A DNA stretch of 64,000 bases. Source: a virus. The notes beneath the pieces were generated by a model. That model saw nothing but the letters and a program-made list of their open reading frames with translations. It ran no database searches and had not been told where the DNA came from. The stretch is taken from positions 91,418-155,417 of the IMG/VR virus record IMGVR_UViG_3300037391_000010; one strand, 5' to 3'. A program made the position numbers and the translations under genes. Positions 15,976 to 26,100 of this stretch are shown one piece after another (positions within the stretch are counted from its first letter, which is position 1; every line of letters starts with the position of its first letter).

Positions 15976-16424
15976 CGATGCGGTTAGTCAGGATTGAGAA
16001 CATGGATGAAGTGCTCGTCACCTTCACCGATGAGGACGGCAGGGAAGGACTCAAGATCGTCCATCCCACGGAGCTTCATGGCTACACGCTCACCCCGCCA
16101 GAGCCGCTTGACCCCAAGGTCATCAAGCGAGTGGAGGAGTGGGAGAAGGAGTGCGGGCCGTTACCTAAGCCGCCCGCTGGCATGTTCCCATGGCGAGAAC
16201 CCGTGGTTGTCGAGACCCCTAAGCGGTCTGGTGTCGAAGTGGATGAAAGGGGATTCTACCTCATCGACGGACTGTATGTGCCAGACACGGAGGCGGGTCG
16301 CCTGAGGCTCCAGTATGCACTGATGAACGAGAGGATGAACCATGAGAACGAAAGTATTCAAGGTCGAAGTGCTGATTGTGAACCACGACAACCTGACGAT
16401 GAACGAGATCGCGGAAACTCTTGA
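15972..16424 (+). CDS. Hypothetical protein
   Basis: This 150-aa protein starts at MTMRLVR (ATGA overlap). The N-terminal half is beta-like (VRIENMDEVLVTFTDEDG), the middle Pro-rich, the C-terminus charged. The last 83 nt overlap the next gene, unusually long for this window; a shorter true product is possible. Confidence 0.45.
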   Translation: MTMRLVRIENMDEVLVTFTDEDGREGLKIVHPTELHGYTLTPPEPLDPKVIKRVEEWEKECGPLPKPPAGMFPWREPVVVETPKRSGVEVDERGFYLIDGLYVPDTEAGRLRLQYALMNERMNHENESIQGRSADCEPRQPDDERDRGNS

Positions 16425-16572
16425 GAACGCGAACTACCCCAACGACTGCATCAACCCTCAGGTCATGGAGATCACGTCCCGCGAGGTCGAGTGGAGCGAC
16501 GAGCATCCGCTGAACAAGCACTCGACTCAAAAGGACGCCTACATCAAACTCTTCGGCTACCCAACCGTCTAA
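16342..16572 (+). CDS. Hypothetical 76-aa protein
   Basis: This small protein has a beta-alpha pattern (VFKVEVLIVNHDNLTMNEIAETLEN) typical of short phage proteins of unknown role. It is the last gene before a conserved phage promoter. Confidence 0.5.
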   Translation: MRTKVFKVEVLIVNHDNLTMNEIAETLENANYPNDCINPQVMEITSREVEWSDEHPLNKHSTQKDAYIKLFGYPTV

Positions 16573-16596
16573 CCCCCAGAAAACACGGGGCTAAAA

Positions 16597-16634
16597 CCTA
16601 TAGTTCAGCCTCTATTTTTGGGTATAATAGGGGT
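16597..16634 (+). promoter_or_regulatory. Phage promoter, conserved block copy 1 (leaderless)
   Basis: CCTATAGTTC, then a CTC..TTTTTGGG tract, TATAAT (16623-16628) and AGGGGT end directly at the ATG of 16635. It matches four - strand copies (53872, 58065, 63698, 42203). The -10 to ATG distance predicts that transcription starts at the ATG. Confidence 0.7.
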
Positions 16635-16907
16635 ATGATTCCCTGTTGCCAAATCTGCGGAAGCAAGCGCACGGCGGATGCCAAGCAGCCCAACCTCTGC
16701 TACTACATGTGCTACTGGCTGCTCGAAGGCTGGCTCGGTTGGAACGCCCGCACGAACAAAGTTGCCATCAGGGATCAACGTGCCCTCCCATTCGTACCAG
16801 ATGGACTCTCCTACCGTAAGGCCATCGCCAAGGCCCGCTCGCTCGGCTGGCGTGGCCGCGAAAATAAAATCGGAACCTTTTTGACTACCGCCGCGCATCC
16901 GTGGTAA
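16635..16907 (+). CDS. Small Cys-containing protein, leaderless start
   Basis: This 90-aa protein has CCQICGSKRT near the N-terminus (zinc knuckle), then an aromatic CYYMCYWLLEGW segment and a basic C-terminus. Its ATG lies 7 nt after TATAAT, so the mRNA is predicted to have no leader. Not recognised. Confidence 0.55.
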   Translation: MIPCCQICGSKRTADAKQPNLCYYMCYWLLEGWLGWNARTNKVAIRDQRALPFVPDGLSYRKAIAKARSLGWRGRENKIGTFLTTAAHPW

Positions 16908-16910
16908 CAT
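16881..16910 (+). promoter_or_regulatory. Promoter ahead of 16917
   Basis: TTGACT and TAACAT are separated by 18 bp; TAACAT ends 7 nt before the ATG at 16917. It lies inside the end of the previous gene. Predicted leaderless. Confidence 0.5.
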
Positions 16911-16916
16911 GGGGGC

Positions 16917-17120
16917 ATGAGAACCTTCACACTGAACGATACGCAGGTAGAGCAATACTCCGCTTGGCAAGAGGAACACCGAAAGACTTGTAAGGTTGTG
17001 CCCGACTTCTCAGGCGCACATTGCAAGATCATCTTTGTCCCGAGTGGTCTCGGGGACAGCGCCACGGTTGAGTGCTTCTGCGGCGAGAAAAAGTATCTGG
17101 ACGACGGAGTGGAACTCTGA
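16917..17120 (+). CDS. Hypothetical 67-aa protein
   Basis: Small protein with three Cys residues (KTCKVV, ECFCGEKK) and a polar N-terminus. Start at ATG 16917; a G-run directly before the ATG is too close to act as a normal ribosome site. The end overlaps the next gene. Confidence 0.5.
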   Translation: MRTFTLNDTQVEQYSAWQEEHRKTCKVVPDFSGAHCKIIFVPSGLGDSATVECFCGEKKYLDDGVEL

Positions 17121-17350
17121 TGACGAAGCTTCCTAGCAAAGAGTTCTGCGATAACGTCAGGGCGATGAGCGATGAAGACTTGCTGCGCCAGTACGATACC
17201 TATAACGCTCAGATGGACAGCCTCACAGCAGAACGCCAACGATGTTGGGATCGTTTCATGGAGATCAACGAGATTCAGGATGTGGTGGGCGGCGAATTCC
17301 AGATGGTGAGCATCGAAGCCCGTATGAACCGCAAGCTTAAAGTTTCTTAG
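17120..17350 (+). CDS. Hypothetical helical protein
   Basis: This 76-aa protein starts at MTKLPS (TGATG overlap) and is coiled-coil-like (DLLRQYDTYNAQMDSLTAERQRC). Its 3' end overlaps the convergent GNAT gene by 14 nt. Confidence 0.5.
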   Translation: MTKLPSKEFCDNVRAMSDEDLLRQYDTYNAQMDSLTAERQRCWDRFMEINEIQDVVGGEFQMVSIEARMNRKLKVS

Positions 17351-17780
17351 CCATCGTCAGAGCGTGGTAGTGGAGTTTGTAGTAGTGGCGACGGAATGCA
17401 GTCACCCGATAGCCTAGCTTGAAGTACAACACCTGCGCCGGGTTCTCGACGCTGACCTCCAGCTTGATCTCAGTAAGGCCGCGCTTCTTTGCCGCCGCCT
17501 CGTACAAGCCAATGAGTTTAGTCGCTATGCCCTTGCCGCGTGCCTTGGAGGAAACGTCCACGGTGTCGATGTACCCCTTGCCGAATTCTTTATCCGCCAG
17601 CAGGAAGCCTAGTATCTTGTCGTTCTCTGCGGCGACCCAAACGTTGTTTTTCTTGGCGGCATCAAGGAGGGATTTATTGAAAACGGTTTGGCTCCAGAGA
17701 AAGGGTGCTTGGAAGCACCCCTTTTCTATTTCGTACAGGGAAGGAAGTTCTTCGGCATCGAGGCTATTGCGAAAGGTCAT
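17337..17780 (-). CDS. GNAT-family N-acetyltransferase
   Basis: This 147-aa protein has the GNAT core: a beta strand pair (WVAAENDKILGFLLADKE), the motif A loop SSKARGKGIATKLIGLYEAAAKKRG (residues about 82-105; R/Q-x-x-G-x-G/A pattern), and strand/helix VSVENPAQVLYFKLGYRV. It resembles RimI-type acetyltransferases. Substrate unknown. Three GNAT modules also occur inside the giant protein at 21393. A + strand terminator hairpin lies within its 5' region. Confidence 0.8.
   Translation of the reverse strand: MTFRNSLDAEELPSLYEIEKGCFQAPFLWSQTVFNKSLLDAAKKNNVWVAAENDKILGFLLADKEFGKGYIDTVDVSSKARGKGIATKLIGLYEAAAKKRGLTEIKLEVSVENPAQVLYFKLGYRVTAFRRHYYKLHYHALTMAKKL
17701..17727 (+). terminator. Intrinsic terminator inside the antisense GNAT gene
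   Basis: Stem GGGTGCT/AGCACCC with a 4-nt loop and CTTTTC follow an A-rich start. It would stop + strand transcription from the 12224-17350 unit, about 350 nt past its last stop codon. The complement has a weaker T-run. Confidence 0.5.
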
Positions 17781-17804
17781 GTAGCCTCAGTGTATCACGT
17801 TTTG

Positions 17805-19067
17805 TTAGTCGAGGAAGATCGGCGTTGCCATCGTCTTCGAGTTGAACTTCTTGTTGATGAGGAAGAACGCCTGTGTGGGCTTCTCGAATGCAGCGCCGAT
17901 GTTGTTAGCGAAGGCGTTGTAACCAATCAAGCTGCCGTTTGTGACGAACGTTCCGCTGTCGATGTACTGGTGGAAGTGACCGAACAGGTCGAGATTCGGC
18001 GTCCGTGCATTGTTGATGTTCCAGTTGGCGATCTTTTTGTTGACGGGAATTGTGATACCGCCCACACCGCCGCCACTCTTGATGGCGTGGCCGTGATGAG
18101 TACGAAGGCGATAAGCCCCGCCGAAGAAGTCGTGCGTGCTGTGATAGCCGTCCGCAATGCACCATTCGATGCGGCGGGCGTACTTCGAGTCGCTATCCAG
18201 AATCATCTTCATTTCGCGGTACATCAAGCGTTCCCACGAGTTAGCGGGCTCGGTCTTCTGACGCTGTTTTGCCGTGCTGCGACCATGATTACCCGTGTGG
18301 CAAGCGATTTTGAGGAGTGTGTCTTTCTTGAGGTTATCGAGAGCGAACTTGATGCCGTTGATGAGGCGTTCCTGCACCCACCAGATCGCATCGCCCGGAC
18401 CAAGTTGGTTGCTTTCAGCCACGTCCTCGTGAATGGTGTTGGTGATAAAGTCACCCAGCAAGGCCAGAAAAACGACGGGGATGTTAGTGTCTTTCTGCAT
18501 GATGTCTGTCAGCCGCATCATGTTCTGCCAGTATTTCTCAATGCGCTTGTGGGCGACACCCAGATTGAACACGTTGCGACCTTCGATATCGTTGTAATCG
18601 ACCGTCTCTTCGACGTGCCAATCGCTTGCAGCCCACACTGCGACTGATTCGCTTGTGCCACTGACGACCTTCGGTAGGAATGAAAGGTGCTGTGGCGTTT
18701 TAGTGCGAAGGTCCTGCAATACAGCCAGCGTTTCCTCGGCGCGTTCGGCGCGGTGGATTGCTGCGTCGTACTTGGCTTTCAGATTGGTCTTGCGGTCGCG
18801 GACTTTCTCGATCTCAAGTTCGACTTGCTTGTCGGGTGATGGCTTTGCGATCTTGGAAACCACTTTTGCTTCGGCCAGAAATGCTTGGAAGGTCGGCCAG
18901 TAAAGATTCCATCCGTCCTTGAACTCGCTTTTGTTACGGAAAAAATCACGTGTGAGTTCGTCTGTTTGAGTTGCTAGGCGCTGGGCTTCAGCGATGAGGG
19001 TTTGCTTCGAAACTTTCTTTGAATCTTTTTTCTTAGCCAAGAATGTTTCCTCCGAGAAGAGACTCAT
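17805..19067 (-). CDS. Calcineurin-like phosphoesterase
   Basis: This 420-aa protein has an N-terminal helical region (residues 1-140) and a metallophosphoesterase core: DWH near residue 149, LLGDF, HTGNHGR and GHFHQ, the usual metal-binding blocks. ATG 19067 has no ribosome site, while TTG 19040 (LAKKKDS) has a perfect GGAGG eight bases upstream, so the true start may be TTG. Likely a phosphodiesterase or nuclease related to phage SbcD/Mre11-type or MPE proteins; the exact substrate is unknown. Confidence 0.8.
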   Translation of the reverse strand: MSLFSEETFLAKKKDSKKVSKQTLIAEAQRLATQTDELTRDFFRNKSEFKDGWNLYWPTFQAFLAEAKVVSKIAKPSPDKQVELEIEKVRDRKTNLKAKYDAAIHRAERAEETLAVLQDLRTKTPQHLSFLPKVVSGTSESVAVWAASDWHVEETVDYNDIEGRNVFNLGVAHKRIEKYWQNMMRLTDIMQKDTNIPVVFLALLGDFITNTIHEDVAESNQLGPGDAIWWVQERLINGIKFALDNLKKDTLLKIACHTGNHGRSTAKQRQKTEPANSWERLMYREMKMILDSDSKYARRIEWCIADGYHSTHDFFGGAYRLRTHHGHAIKSGGGVGGITIPVNKKIANWNINNARTPNLDLFGHFHQYIDSGTFVTNGSLIGYNAFANNIGAAFEKPTQAFFLINKKFNSKTMATPIFLD

Positions 19068-19328
19068 CTAAAGCAACACATAGTTGCTAAAGTGGCCTCT
19101 TATCAAACGTAGCGCCAGCGCCAGTGGGATGAGATGGCCTGCCGCGTTTTGGGTGCAGTCTCCCACATTTTGTTAATACCAGTTCTGACTGACAATTTGC
19201 GCGGAAATATTTATTGATAGCCAATGATCGGCGAAACTCCCCGATTTCGGTATCTTCTAGTGAGGGCTGCCGCAGGGTGCGGGTAACCCATCGGACCCCT
19301 CCAAAACCACAGAAAATAGGGCATTTTC
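19068..19328. other. Divergent intergenic region
   Basis: This 261-bp gap separates the - strand phosphoesterase from the + strand polyvalent locus. It must hold promoters for both directions, but I see no convincing -35/-10 pair and no copy of the conserved phage promoter. An AGCAAC/GTTGCT hairpin lies near 19073-19090. No ORF is credible. Confidence 0.4.
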
Positions 19329-20825
19329 GTGAAAATCGTCATCGCCGACAAGCTACCACAGGAACACTCTACCGAATTCAGGGGGCTCCCTGTTATAATT
19401 GAATGGCCGAAGGGAAGCACCCGTGTGGGTAAGAACCCTGACGGTACGACGTTCAAAACAGAGATGAAAGTCGATTATGGCTACATCCCCGACACGACGG
19501 CGGCTGGGGACAAGGAAAAGCTCGACATCTACGTCGGGACCAATGAAGATGCGGAATATGCCTACATTGTTGAGCAATTGGACGACAAGGGCGAATTCGA
19601 CGAGTACAAAGTGATGCTGGGATTCGACACGCTGGAAGCTGCGGAAGAGGCGTACATTGGGCAGGCGGGTGAGGACCTGCTGGGCGACATCTCCGAGGTT
19701 GATTTCGAGTACCTGTTCGACACGGTGAAAGAGAAACAGAAGGAAGCCGCTGCTAAGAAAGAAGCCAAGTTCGCCGTTGGTGAGAAATACACAGTAATTG
19801 AAGCCTTTTTGAAGAACTACAAGCACGAGGTGGACTTCTACGATGAAGTCGCGCACCTCGTACAGGACAAGTTGGATCAGGCTCTTCAGGACGCGGGAAT
19901 CAAGGCGGTGGTTAGCTCCCGTGCGAAAACCCCAGATCGGCTGAGGAAGAAGCTGTACAAGCGGAACCAAAAAAGAAACTACAAGACGTTCCGCGACATC
20001 GACGACGACATCATCGATTTAGCTGGCTGCCGCGTGGCTCTGTACATGCCCGCCGACCGCGATGCGGTTGGAAAGCTCATTGAAAAGTTATTCGTTCCCG
20101 TGCGACCCCCAAAGAGCTTCCCCGAAGCCAGCAAGCCCGAAGAAGGCGATACGCTGGGTTACACGGCGACTCACTATCTTGTGCGCCTGCGCCCCGAAAC
20201 GCTTCGTAAGAAGGAGCTTCGGTACGCCGACACTCAGATCGAGATTCAGGTAGCATCCGTCCTGATGCACGCTTGGGCTGAAGTGACCCATGACTTGCTT
20301 TACAAGCCTGAAAAGGGTGAACTGACACCCGAAGAAAAAGCAGCCCTGAGCAATCTGAATAGGTTGGTGCAGGAGGGAGAACGGGAACTTGAAAAGCTTC
20401 AGTTCGCCATCGAAGGCCGCACGGATACAAGCCTTCGGTTTGAAATCGCAGCAGCTTTGGCGACGAGTCTCAAAGCCCGGTCGATGGGAAAGACTGCCTC
20501 CCTGACCGTAGGCGACATTGAGAAGGCCGTTAGAGCTATTGTTGGAAGCAAGACATCACTGTGGTCGATTTACTTGAAAGCCACGGAGACGCTCAGGAAA
20601 GCTCGTTGGGAAAGGCCCGACGAGGAGAAATACCGCAAGGCATGGGAATCCGCTGGATATGCGAAACCCGAGGAATCGCCCGCGAGTGAAACACATTACA
20701 TTCGCGAGGCCATGGAGAAGCTCGCCCCGGGTAAGCCAGTTAGTACGTTGTGGGTTCTGCCGAATCGTAGTGAGATCATAGCTCTTGCTCAACAGTTGAA
20801 AGCCGAGGCAACAAAGGAAAAATAA
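19329..20825 (+). CDS. Pyrophosphatase-like / RelA-SpoT-like fusion protein
   Basis: This 498-aa protein starts at GTG 19329. Residues about 10-110 match the inorganic-pyrophosphatase-like domain known from polyvalent proteins (LPVIIEWPKGSTRVG, DYGYIPDTT, KLDIYVGT, FDEYKVMLGF). Residues about 155-350 look like a RelA/SpoT nucleotidyltransferase: RAKTPDRLRKKL, DDDIIDLAGCRVALY, GYTATHYLVRL, IEIQVASVLMHAWAEVTHDL. The C-terminal part is helical and contains a GKTAS segment. The predicted activity is (p)ppGpp-type alarmone synthesis next to pyrophosphate hydrolysis. No HD hydrolase domain is visible. Confidence 0.8.
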   Translation: MKIVIADKLPQEHSTEFRGLPVIIEWPKGSTRVGKNPDGTTFKTEMKVDYGYIPDTTAAGDKEKLDIYVGTNEDAEYAYIVEQLDDKGEFDEYKVMLGFDTLEAAEEAYIGQAGEDLLGDISEVDFEYLFDTVKEKQKEAAAKKEAKFAVGEKYTVIEAFLKNYKHEVDFYDEVAHLVQDKLDQALQDAGIKAVVSSRAKTPDRLRKKLYKRNQKRNYKTFRDIDDDIIDLAGCRVALYMPADRDAVGKLIEKLFVPVRPPKSFPEASKPEEGDTLGYTATHYLVRLRPETLRKKELRYADTQIEIQVASVLMHAWAEVTHDLLYKPEKGELTPEEKAALSNLNRLVQEGERELEKLQFAIEGRTDTSLRFEIAAALATSLKARSMGKTASLTVGDIEKAVRAIVGSKTSLWSIYLKATETLRKARWERPDEEKYRKAWESAGYAKPEESPASETHYIREAMEKLAPGKPVSTLWVLPNRSEIIALAQQLKAEATKEK

Positions 20826-20831
20826 GTCATC

Positions 20832-21374
20832 ATGGCAGTCGCACCCTTCACCCGCATTGTAGTCGATAAGAAGGAGGAGGCGAAGTTCCGCCGCCGAGCC
20901 CTGAATCATTACCCACTGGAATACATGGAAGCCCTGTGGGGCAAAGTACGTGGTGATATCCTCTACATTCATGCCTTTGTGAAGGTCGATCATAAGCCCG
21001 GAAAACGCACCCTTCGGTACGAGGATTACGAGATTGACGAGCATGAAGAGGATGCAGCCGAAATCGGGCTGACCTACCTTGGCACCATCCACACTCACCC
21101 AAACGCCGAAGATGCTCAATTTAGCGAGGTTGACTGTGAACAATCGCAGGACTCTCAGGACGTAATGATGGGCATCTGTGCCATCCAAACTACCTATCTT
21201 GATGAGGAAACCAAGACTCAAAAGCCCCTGAACCGCAAGGTCGTCCGCGTCGAATACTGGCCGACCGTAACCCCACTCATCGCCATTCGTCGCGACACAC
21301 CACCCTCAAGGTCGGTCAAACGAGCCCTCAAAAGGGGCTATAAACTGGCGAAAAAGAAGAAGTCCCGTCGATAA
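20832..21374 (+). CDS. JAB/MPN-type metallopeptidase
   Basis: This 180-aa protein has the JAMM signature IHTHPNAEDAQFSEVD near residues 83-98 (H-x-H...S-x-x-D, one residue longer than the commonest spacing) and a Glu in strand 1 (MEALWG). The C-terminus is very basic (KRALKRGYKLAKKKK). JAB peptidases in phages and polyvalent loci cleave Ub-like tags or tail proteins. It sits 6 nt after the RelA-like gene and 18 nt before the giant protein, so it may process it. Confidence 0.8.
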   Translation: MAVAPFTRIVVDKKEEAKFRRRALNHYPLEYMEALWGKVRGDILYIHAFVKVDHKPGKRTLRYEDYEIDEHEEDAAEIGLTYLGTIHTHPNAEDAQFSEVDCEQSQDSQDVMMGICAIQTTYLDEETKTQKPLNRKVVRVEYWPTVTPLIAIRRDTPPSRSVKRALKRGYKLAKKKKSRR

Positions 21375-21392
21375 ACTTCCGCTTTCTATGGT

Positions 21393-23120
21393 ATGGGCGC
21401 TAGAATGAATCCATTGCTTCAAATGAAGACCGCCGCGTTCTCCTCGGTACGGGAAATCAATATCTCGGAAGATCAGGGCTCCGCAGAAGGGTACACAGCG
21501 GACACCAGTGCGGAACAACTCCAGAATTGGCTCGACCGCTTCGGCTACACGAACGAGGAATTCGTTGCCGACCTGCGGAAGAAATACGATAGCTTCGCCG
21601 TATTGAATAACATCAATGTGTACGAAGATTCCCGTGGCAAGGGCTACGGCGATTACCTGCTTCAGGAATTCCTGCGAGAAGCTGGGGATCATGGTGCGGG
21701 TATCTGCCTGCTGGTCGCCGACACTGCCGAGGAACAGGCCAAGGGTTTCAGCTTGGTGGAGTGGTACGAACGTAACGACTTCGAGCAGATTGCCTCGGTC
21801 TACGGCGGGGAACTGATGATATTGGGCATCATGAATCCGAAGATTGTGGCAAAGAAAGCAGCCGCCGACATCGGTCAGATGAAGAACATTGTTGCCGAGA
21901 TGATGAGCGTACTCACCGCTGGGCTACCACAGCCCGAAGTCAAGATCATAAACCAGACCAATAGAACGTTGGGGCAATGCCGTTGGCTTTGGGGCAAGAA
22001 AGCCGATCAGACTTGGGGCGATGACAATACCACGTTGGAAATTCAGAAGAAAGTTCTGGGGCACGAGGAGACCCTCCGTCGCGTCATCGCCCACGAACTG
22101 TGTCACCATGAAGTTGCTTTGCTCGTTGCTAAACCAAAGCTTCTGGAGATCGGCTACGAAACCTACAAACGGTATCAGAACATTTTCGGGCCTGATGGAC
22201 ACGGCAAGGAATGGAAGGAAGTCGCCAAGCGTTTCGATGCAAAATACGGTGCGGACTTTGTGACAGAGAAATCCGATAAGGACACCGTAGTGGACGAACA
22301 AGGCAAAGAAATCTTCATCCTGCTCAATAACTATGTCTACGGTCGGCACAAGCAGCGTTTGGGCTGGCAGTGGGCAGTGGGGCTTAGCCGTCAGGCTATG
22401 GCGTACCTCGATGGGATTGATTGGACTTCAGGCGAATTCAAACTGGTCAAGACGACTGATGCTGTATTCACCAAGGGGCGAGGCCGAATCAAGCAGTACA
22501 CAGGATGGAATTTGCCGCGCACCCCTGAACAGGAACAGAAGCTTCAAGACCTCTGGGCGAATGCTCCGATGGCGAAGTTCGGTGCCGACGAAGACAAGAC
22601 TGCCAAGTCAGGCCCGCACAAGAATGCGACATCCCAGATCAACCTGCCGCCCGAAGCCGCCGCTGGGATGATGGAAGCCGCGAAGCAAATTCCCGATGAG
22701 GAACTCGGCAAGGATGGTCGCGAGGATGACCCACACATCACAGTTAAGTACGGAGTAAAGCCCGATCCCGATTTGTTGAGTCAAGTTGTAGGTGAACAGC
22801 AACCATTTACGGTAACGCTGGGCAAGACGCACGTATTTTCCGTGAGCGAAAGTTCCGACGCTCAAGCTCCTATCGTGGTTCAATGCCATGCTCCCGAACT
22901 TGAGGCTCTCCACAACAAGGTCGCGGAAGCGATTGGCACTCGCAAGGATGATTTCCCCTACGTGCCACATGTAACTCTCGCTTATGTCAAGCCCGACGTT
23001 GCCGCCAAATATGAAGGAATGGACTGGGCTGAGGGCATCTCCTTCCAAGTAGACGCCATCACCCTGAGTACGAAGGGCGGCGGTCAGGTTCGAGTGCCAT
23101 TTGGCAAGCCTCGTAAGTCC
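21393..23120 (+). other. Giant protein block 1: GNAT, SprT-like peptidase, 2H phosphoesterase
   Basis: Residues about 15-150 form a GNAT (RGKGYGDYLLQEFL near 80). Residues about 155-395 form a SprT/zincin domain with HELCH at 234-238 and HGKEW as the likely third-ligand region. Residues about 405-575 form a 2H (2'-5' RNA ligase/cyclic phosphodiesterase) domain with HIT at 448 and HVT at 526. SprT-like domains cleave DNA-protein crosslinks; 2H enzymes open cyclic phosphates on RNA or signalling nucleotides. Confidence 0.75.
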
Positions 23121-26100
23121 GCATCCCACAAAACCCCACCGATGAGCGACACGCAGTACCAGAACCCTGAGATGGGTGAGGAGACGAACGCTTACGCAGA
23201 CATTCCAGAGCGTGTGAAGGGTGTCGAAGACCTGCCTTCGCTCGAATCGCTTTCGCCTGACCTATTCAAGACGGGAGCGGGCAGCGTTCACGATCTCGAT
23301 TTACAGGACGTGGTTGCTTGGGGCGGCAGCCTCAGTGAGGCACAGGGCGATTGGAACAAGATCAGGGCAGAGGCCGCTGAACGTGTGAAGGCTGAAGGCA
23401 AGGATTGGGAGAAAATGCCCGAGGCTGAACAGGAAGTGTGGCTCGACAAGATTGGCTGGGAGTGGCTCGGGGCGACATGGGAAGTCACCATGAACCGCCT
23501 CCAATCTCTGAAGTTCCCTCTCGTAGTCTACCGTGGGCTGGGCTCCGTCAGCCTCAAGGAGATCAACAAGGGGCAATACAAAGAGAAGGGCACGGGCATC
23601 TATTGGTCTTATGATGAGAACAACGCTTACGTGCATGAGGAACTCGCCGCTGGGCATTCGCACATCATAATGTTGCGAGGCGTCGTGAGTTCACCAAAGC
23701 AGATCGATTGGATTCGTACCGCTTATGTCAACCTCGTGGCATCGGATGAGAAGGAAATCAACATCTGGCCGGGTGAAGAGGTTCAGATCACGGGCTACAA
23801 GTACAAGGGTGAGAAGGCGTGGAAGAATCCACCGAAGAATCTCCGTCAAGTACGTGCCGCCGCCACGAACTTCAAGCCCATGCTGTTCGACAACTGGTGT
23901 GACGCGAACCCGATGTACCAGCCTGACGATTTCAACGAGGCCGAATACCGTTACGATGAGAATGTCGCCCACTTCAGCACTGTGGATTTCCCCATCACGA
24001 TCTACCGTGCGGTTCAAGTTGAGCAAGGCACGCAGCCGAACTTGGAGAAGGCTGGCATCTATTGGACGTGGGTTGAGAACAGTGCTGATGCGTACTTTGG
24101 TTCGGGGTCGATATGGGATCAAGGCGGGCCGCATCCGAAGAACCCTCAAACCTTAATTCTAAAAGCCAAGGTGTTGCGTTCGACCGATGTGGATTGGGAC
24201 GCGACTCTTCTCGCCAACATGCTCAACGAAGACGAGAACGAGATCACTGTTGAGGCAGGTGCCCAGCTTCAATTGATTGGTATCGATTACGGGCAAGGCT
24301 ATAAGAAGCCCGCTCAGAAAAGGGTCATGGCATACGGCGACGAATCCAAGAACCTGCCTTTACGTGGACAGAAAGGTGTGGGCGGACAGGACTTTCCTCT
24401 GATGTTCGACCCGCCGTTGTTCTCGGATGAGAAGGAAGCCGCAGGCAGACCGAAGTTCTACCACGGCACGGCAGCGGAGAACCTCGACGACATCCTAAAG
24501 AACGGGCTCAAAGCCAGCAAGGATATGAGCAGCAACGAGTGGGGTCGGTCTGTGTACCTCGCCTGCGATGCATACACGGCAAAGAACTACGAGGGGCATC
24601 AAGGCAAGGGTCGCGGCAACTGGGTCATATTGGAGATCGACGGCAATAAGCTCCATGAAGACCTGCTTCGTCCCGACGATTACGATTTCCGCGACATCTT
24701 CGAGAGCTTGCCCGAGGAAGAGAAGGCAAAATGCGAGGGCAACTGGGCGTGGTGCGATTGGCGAATAAGCCTTGAGCACAGTTGTCAAGTGGCGTACATG
24801 GGCGATGTCCCGCCTGACGCCATTAAGGTCGTTCCAACGCCGAAGTTCAGCGCAAAGATCAATCCCAAGTTAAAAGCATGGTTCAACGGTTCGAAGGTTG
24901 TGGACGACAAAGGACAGCCACGCATTGTGTACCACGGCAGCAAATCCACGTGGATCAGTTCCTTCGATCTGGGTATGGAAGGCACAGGCACGGCAGGCAG
25001 CACAAAGTGGGGCGGCATTTGGTTCACATCGAACCAAGGAAACGCCAGTTGGTTCGCCGATCCGCCCGAGGAAAAGGTTGAAGCACGCACTGATGACGTG
25101 ACGGTCTACGGTAATGACCCGTATTATGCCGCCATCACCGACATTAACGGCGAAGGCATTTTCGAAGTTGGCCCGCATCCTACAGAAGAGGAAGCGGAGC
25201 GAGACGGCATTGCACAGGCGAAAATGTACAACGAGCATCTGGGTGAGGACACCAACGTCCAAGCCGTCTACCTGAAGATCGTCAACCCGTATGTCACCGA
25301 TCAGATTCCGCGTGACAAGGAATTCAAAGCCGCTCGGGATGGCGGACACGACGGGATCATCGCCAAAGAGGTAACGGATGGTGTGGAGGTTAGCGATGTG
25401 TTTGTCGTGTTCAGTCCGAATCAGGTCAAGTCCGCTACCCGCAATGTCGGGAACTATGACCCGAACAACCAAAGCATTATAGCGGGTGGGTCAACCCAGT
25501 TGTTGCCCGACGAAGTGGAGCTAGTTGCAGACATCGCTCAAAGCGGCGGCGGGAAGGCATTCCCGAAGCTGGAGAAAGAGCCATTGTTCCCCGAGGATAA
25601 AGAGAAAACTGCCAGTGCCACACCAGAAATCAAGGAAGAAGCAAACAGTCTCCGATTAGAAGTTGGGGGGCAGAAGATTGGCTATATCGGTTATCGCGTG
25701 GATCAAGTCGGCAAGAAGAAGTTTGCCGAAATCTCCGGTCTCGAAGTGGACAAGGCATGGCGTAGACAGGGGTGGGGAACAAAGCTGTACGAAGCTCTTG
25801 CCGCAAAAGCGAAACGCGAAGGCATCTCGTTCCTGACCTCCAACCTCAGCGGTATGACCTCTTCTGACGCAGAGGGTGTGTGGTCTCACCTTATTGGTAA
25901 AGGGTACAACATTGAGGAGGTTGCATCCGAGGATTCGGAGACGGGCAAGCCGTATTTCAAGTGGAAAGTCGCCAAGCAGTACGGCCCCGTCTATCACGGC
26001 ACCTATCACGAATGGTCTGACAAAATCCAGAATGACAAATACAAGATCGGAAAGTTTTTCAGTTCAGACCCGCTTGTGGCACAGGCATACGGCAGCTTCG

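Noticed and set aside
17688-18647. 319-aa + strand ORF opposite the phosphoesterase
   Set aside because: The - strand has clear phosphoesterase motifs; this frame shows none.
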